NCBI GenBank assembly: GCA_934203205.1
Contig: CAKPYV010000046.1
Location: 1 to 15,067, forward strand
Direction of reading: 5' to 3'
DNA length: 15,067 bases
Source: an uncultured Anaerovibrio sp.
GTDB lineage: Bacteria; Bacillota; Negativicutes; Selenomonadales; Selenomonadaceae
A program made the position numbers and the translations under genes. The notes beneath the pieces were generated by a model that was not told where the DNA came from, did no database searches, and saw only the letters and a program-made list of their open reading frames with translations. This document shows, piece after piece, positions 13,236 through 15,067 of this stretch; the stretch's first letter is position 1; each line of letters starts with the position of its first letter.

Positions 13236-13827
13236 TTACACTATTTGTTGAATTTTAATCTGAGGGAAAAGCTCCTCCACTACTTCCTTACGGACGAAAC
13301 CGCTTTCATCCTCCATAGCATTGGCGGTACCACAGGCTGCACCTAAAGACAGTACATCCTCAGTGGGCCAAGCTAATAAGCTGTCCATAAAAATCCCCAA
13401 GTAGTCCCTTGGGCATACTGCCAGAGGCTGCTACCACGGCAGCCTTGGACAAAAGCTCCTGATATTTAGCCAAAAAGGCTTCCTGCTCCTCTGGGTTAAC
13501 AGTAGGGCCTGGCTCCAAAATCTCGGTCTGAGCGCCACTTTCTGTAATAATAACCAAACAAGAGCGGGTTTCCCCAGCCACCTGCACAAAATCCTGCTTT
13601 ATGCCGTAGTCCTGCAGCTTTTCGCTGATAAACTCACCGCTTTTGCCACCCAGATAACCGGTGGCAATGCAATCCTCACCAAGGATGGTGGCTACACTGG
13701 CTACATGGATACCCTTGCCGCCGGGAGTATTATCCACCTCAGCAGCCCGCATAACCTCACCCTTGATTAAATCTTTCATCTTGTATCTCTTGTCCACAGA
13801 CGCATTGAGATTTATTACCAAAATCAC
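13236..13827 (-). pseudogene. 1-phosphofructokinase/LacC-type PfkB kinase, middle deleted
   Basis: The first 155 residues are a good PfkB-family sugar-phosphate kinase: MILVINLNASVDKRYKM from a GTG at 13827 (AGGGGG upstream), the sugar-binding NTPGGKGIHVASVA, TGYLGGKSGEFI and AASGSMPKGLLGDFYG. The frame stops at TGA 13360-13362. In the +1 frame the family's C-terminal end follows directly: TEDVLSLGAACGTANAMEDE, then SGFVRKEVVEELFPQIKI and TAA at 13236. About 100-120 residues between, including the catalytic G-A-G-D motif, are missing. Normal length is near 310. So a deletion plus frame change has inactivated a fructose- or tagatose-phosphate kinase. Confidence 0.85.
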
Positions 13828-13830
13828 CAA

Positions 13831-14009
13831 AAATTCCCCCTATAACAAACTTTCAAATTTATCATCCATAGCAAGCTAGCAATACCCTCGAAACTTGCTG
13901 GCCAGCACCAGAGCTTTCTTTGGTTGATTGCTAAGCATAACATTTCGCTTTGATGATTTAATTATACTCATTTGTTACAGAGGGATGTTTTCTTGTTGAG
14001 AAAAGATTT
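13831..14009. other. Intergenic region between trpG and the kinase pseudogene
   Basis: No gene seen. On the minus strand a TATAAT occurs near 13967-13972 but without a convincing -35, and no clear terminator hairpin follows trpG. Confidence 0.3.
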
Positions 14010-14579
14010 TCAAAGACGATTCAGAAAGTTTTCCAGCATTACCTTTCCCTGGGGAGTCAAAATAGATTCCGGATGGAACTGGATACCTTCAATATCGTAT
14101 TCCCGATGGCGGAGGCCCATAATCATGCAGTTATCCAGCTCTGAAGTAATCTCCAAGCAATCTGGCAGGCTTTCTCTGTCCACAATCAGGGAATGATACC
14201 GGCCTACGGGAATATTCTGGGGCAGGCCGGCATAAAGACCTTTGCCATTGTGCCGTAGATGAGAGGTTTTGCCATGAACAATCTCCCCAGCTCCTACCAC
14301 CTTGCCCCCAAATACCTCGCAAATGGCCTGATGGCCTAGACAAATTCCTAATATAGGCAGCTTGCCCTTCAACTGGGAGATAAGCTCCTCAGTAATGCCC
14401 GCCTCTGCCGGTACTCCCGGACCTGGAGAAATCACCACTGCTTCGTAACCACGGCGGGCAATCTCCTCTACAGTTATCTGGTCATTGCGGATAACCTCCA
14501 CAGAGGCTCCCAGAGAGGATAAAAGCTGATAAACATTGTAGGTAAAGGAGTCGTAATTATCTAAAAGCAACAACATCAT
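14010..14579 (-). CDS. trpG: Anthranilate synthase component II (glutamine amidotransferase)
   Basis: 189 residues, the full length of a class I glutaminase subunit. Key motifs: MLLLLDNYDSFTYNVYQLL at the N terminus, VISPGPGVPAEAG (oxyanion loop), PILGICLGHQAICEVFGG with the catalytic Cys, and IEGIQFHPESILTP with the catalytic His and Glu. It releases ammonia from glutamine for TrpE, which makes anthranilate from chorismate in tryptophan synthesis. PabA of folate synthesis is nearly identical, so the choice rests on the neighbouring TrpE tail. It overlaps that frame by 23 bp, indicating translational coupling. Since trpE is interrupted, the subunit may lack its partner. Intact. Confidence 0.88.
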   Translation of the reverse strand: MMLLLLDNYDSFTYNVYQLLSSLGASVEVIRNDQITVEEIARRGYEAVVISPGPGVPAEAGITEELISQLKGKLPILGICLGHQAICEVFGGKVVGAGEIVHGKTSHLRHNGKGLYAGLPQNIPVGRYHSLIVDRESLPDCLEITSELDNCMIMGLRHREYDIEGIQFHPESILTPQGKVMLENFLNRL

Positions 14580-14748
14580 TTTCCACCTCCTCTACCACAG
14601 TAAACATAGCCTTGGATTTTTGCAGGATTTCCTTGTATTCAAACTCTGCCTGAGAATCATAAACAATGCCTGCTCCAGACTGAATATGGCCTATATCCCC
14701 ATCAATAAACATAGTGCGGAGTGTAATGCACATATCCATATTGCCCTG
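14557..14748 (-). pseudogene. trpE: Anthranilate synthase component I, 3' end only, interrupted by IS605-type element
   Basis: The C-terminal 63 or so residues of a chorismate-binding enzyme are visible: QGNMDMCITLRTMFIDGDIG, then HIQSGAGIVYDSQAEFEYKE and ILQKSKAMFTVVEE, matching the R-T and Q-x-G-A-G-I-V-x-D-S catalytic segments of TrpE. Reading back, the match stops at about 14748 where the right end of an insertion element begins. The rest of the gene must lie beyond the element, outside the window. It could also be PabB; adjacency to a TrpG-type subunit favours TrpE. No plausible start remains in this fragment. Confidence 0.8.
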
Positions 14749-14870
14749 AACCTCCCACGACTAAAGTCGCGGGGTTCCCAGCCAAGAATCCATTAGGATT
14801 CAGATACACTGGGCTACCCCCGTAGTCCTACGGTTCTTGTATATGTTATACTCCAACTATTCGGAGTCCT
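14749..14870 (-). ncRNA. Putative omega RNA scaffold of TnpB
   Basis: In characterised TnpB elements the guide RNA is made from the 3' end of tnpB plus the right end, and its guide is the flanking DNA. Here that interval on the minus strand shows a nested structure: CCCAG (14777-14781) with CTGGG near 14810 enclosing GAATCC / GGATTC (around 14786-14801), then the terminal CGACT/AGTCG hairpin. The guide would be read from about 14748 downwards, inside trpE. Extent and transcription are inferred; only the structure is seen. Confidence 0.5.
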
Positions 14871-15067
14871 TCATTTAGAATATTTATAGCTGCATTTACA
14901 TCCCTGTCATGGACAGCTCCGCATTGCGGACAAGCCCATTTTCGCACTGACAAGTCCTTGGTTTCAGAATGTTTATGACCACAACAGTTACAAATTTGGC
15001 TTGATGGAAAGAACTTGTCTATTTTGACAATCTTCCTCCCATACCATTCTGCCTTGTAGCTAAGCAT
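14846..15067 (-). CDS. tnpB: TnpB RNA-guided nuclease, C-terminal part
   Basis: 73 residues are in the window; the N-terminal ~300 lie beyond 15067. Visible are WYGRKIVKIDKFFPSSQICN, a CxxC...CxxC zinc ribbon (CNCCGHKH and WACPQCGAVH) and the final RuvC segment HDRDVNAAINI with its catalytic Asp. TnpB is a Cas12-related endonuclease guided by the omega RNA from its own 3' end; it cuts empty donor sites and so helps the element persist. No disruption in the visible part. The left end, target-adjacent motif and any tnpA are not visible. Confidence 0.88.
   Translation of the reverse strand: MLSYKAEWYGRKIVKIDKFFPSSQICNCCGHKHSETKDLSVRKWACPQCGAVHDRDVNAAINILNEGLRIVGV

Larger units (their letters stand above)
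14749..15067 (-). mobile_element. Right end of an IS200/IS605-family element (continues past the window)
   Basis: The element holds the 3' part of tnpB and a right end with subterminal hairpins, as in this family, which transposes as single strands at such imperfect palindromes. The tip carries GAACC (14748-14752) facing GGTTC (14773-14777) and the stem CGACT (14758) / AGTCG (14765). No inverted repeats or target duplication are expected for the family. The exact boundary is uncertain by about five bases. Confidence 0.8.

Noticed and set aside
1..15067. tRNA or rRNA genes
   Set aside because: No cloverleaf with a T-loop GTTCRANNC box or rRNA-like conserved stretch was recognised by eye.

Overview
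The window looks like a decaying, insertion-rich accessory stretch of a chromosome from an anaerobic Bacillota (Firmicutes) species, most likely a gut or rumen clostridial or Negativicutes-type organism. I base this on the moderate-to-low GC content, AGGAG-type ribosome binding sites, the Nim-like flavoprotein, the Rpn-type nuclease fragment, mobile-element small proteins typical of gut Clostridia, and IS1182- and IS605-type elements. I cannot name a genus.

Layout. 1-268 is one copy of a highly structured non-coding repeat; a second copy lies at 7094-7361. 549-785 is a small mobile-element gene killed by two in-frame stops. 859-3095 (minus strand) is a redox/aldehyde operon: flavodoxin, an aldo/keto reductase with one nonsense codon, a tautomerase, and a second aldo/keto reductase with an internal deletion, closed by a 20-bp terminator hairpin. 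A divergent LysR regulator (3203-4057) shares an overlapping promoter/operator with it, and a convergent nitroreductase (4080-4667) follows. 4884-5128 is a gene truncated by an internally deleted IS1182-like element (about 5129-6309). On its other side the same element abuts the tail of a RelE/HigB-type toxin gene followed by its antitoxin gene, which carries a nonsense codon. 6657-7093 is structured non-coding DNA leading into repeat copy 2.

7468-8495 (minus) holds a Nim-like flavoprotein and a truncated Rpn-family nuclease fragment. 8582-12732 is a self-contained potassium-uptake module: a KdpD-like short sensor kinase and KdpE-like regulator (minus) diverge from a TrkH/KtrB channel and a TrkA/KtrA gating subunit (plus). 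The module is bracketed by 65-bp direct repeats, each containing the same terminator hairpin. A second, more deleted IS1182 copy (about 12730-13182) follows the right-hand repeat. 13236-13827 is a fructokinase/1-phosphofructokinase-type pseudogene with its middle deleted. 14010-14748 is trpG and the 3' end of trpE, the latter interrupted by an IS605-family element whose tnpB runs off the right edge.

How the genes work together. The intact functions are potassium homeostasis (two-component system plus Ktr/Trk), flavin-dependent redox and detoxification enzymes, and the glutaminase subunit of anthranilate synthase. Around them at least nine genes are broken by nonsense mutations, short-repeat deletions or insertion sequences. 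The least explained signal is the structured repeat at both ends of the 0-7.3 kb segment.
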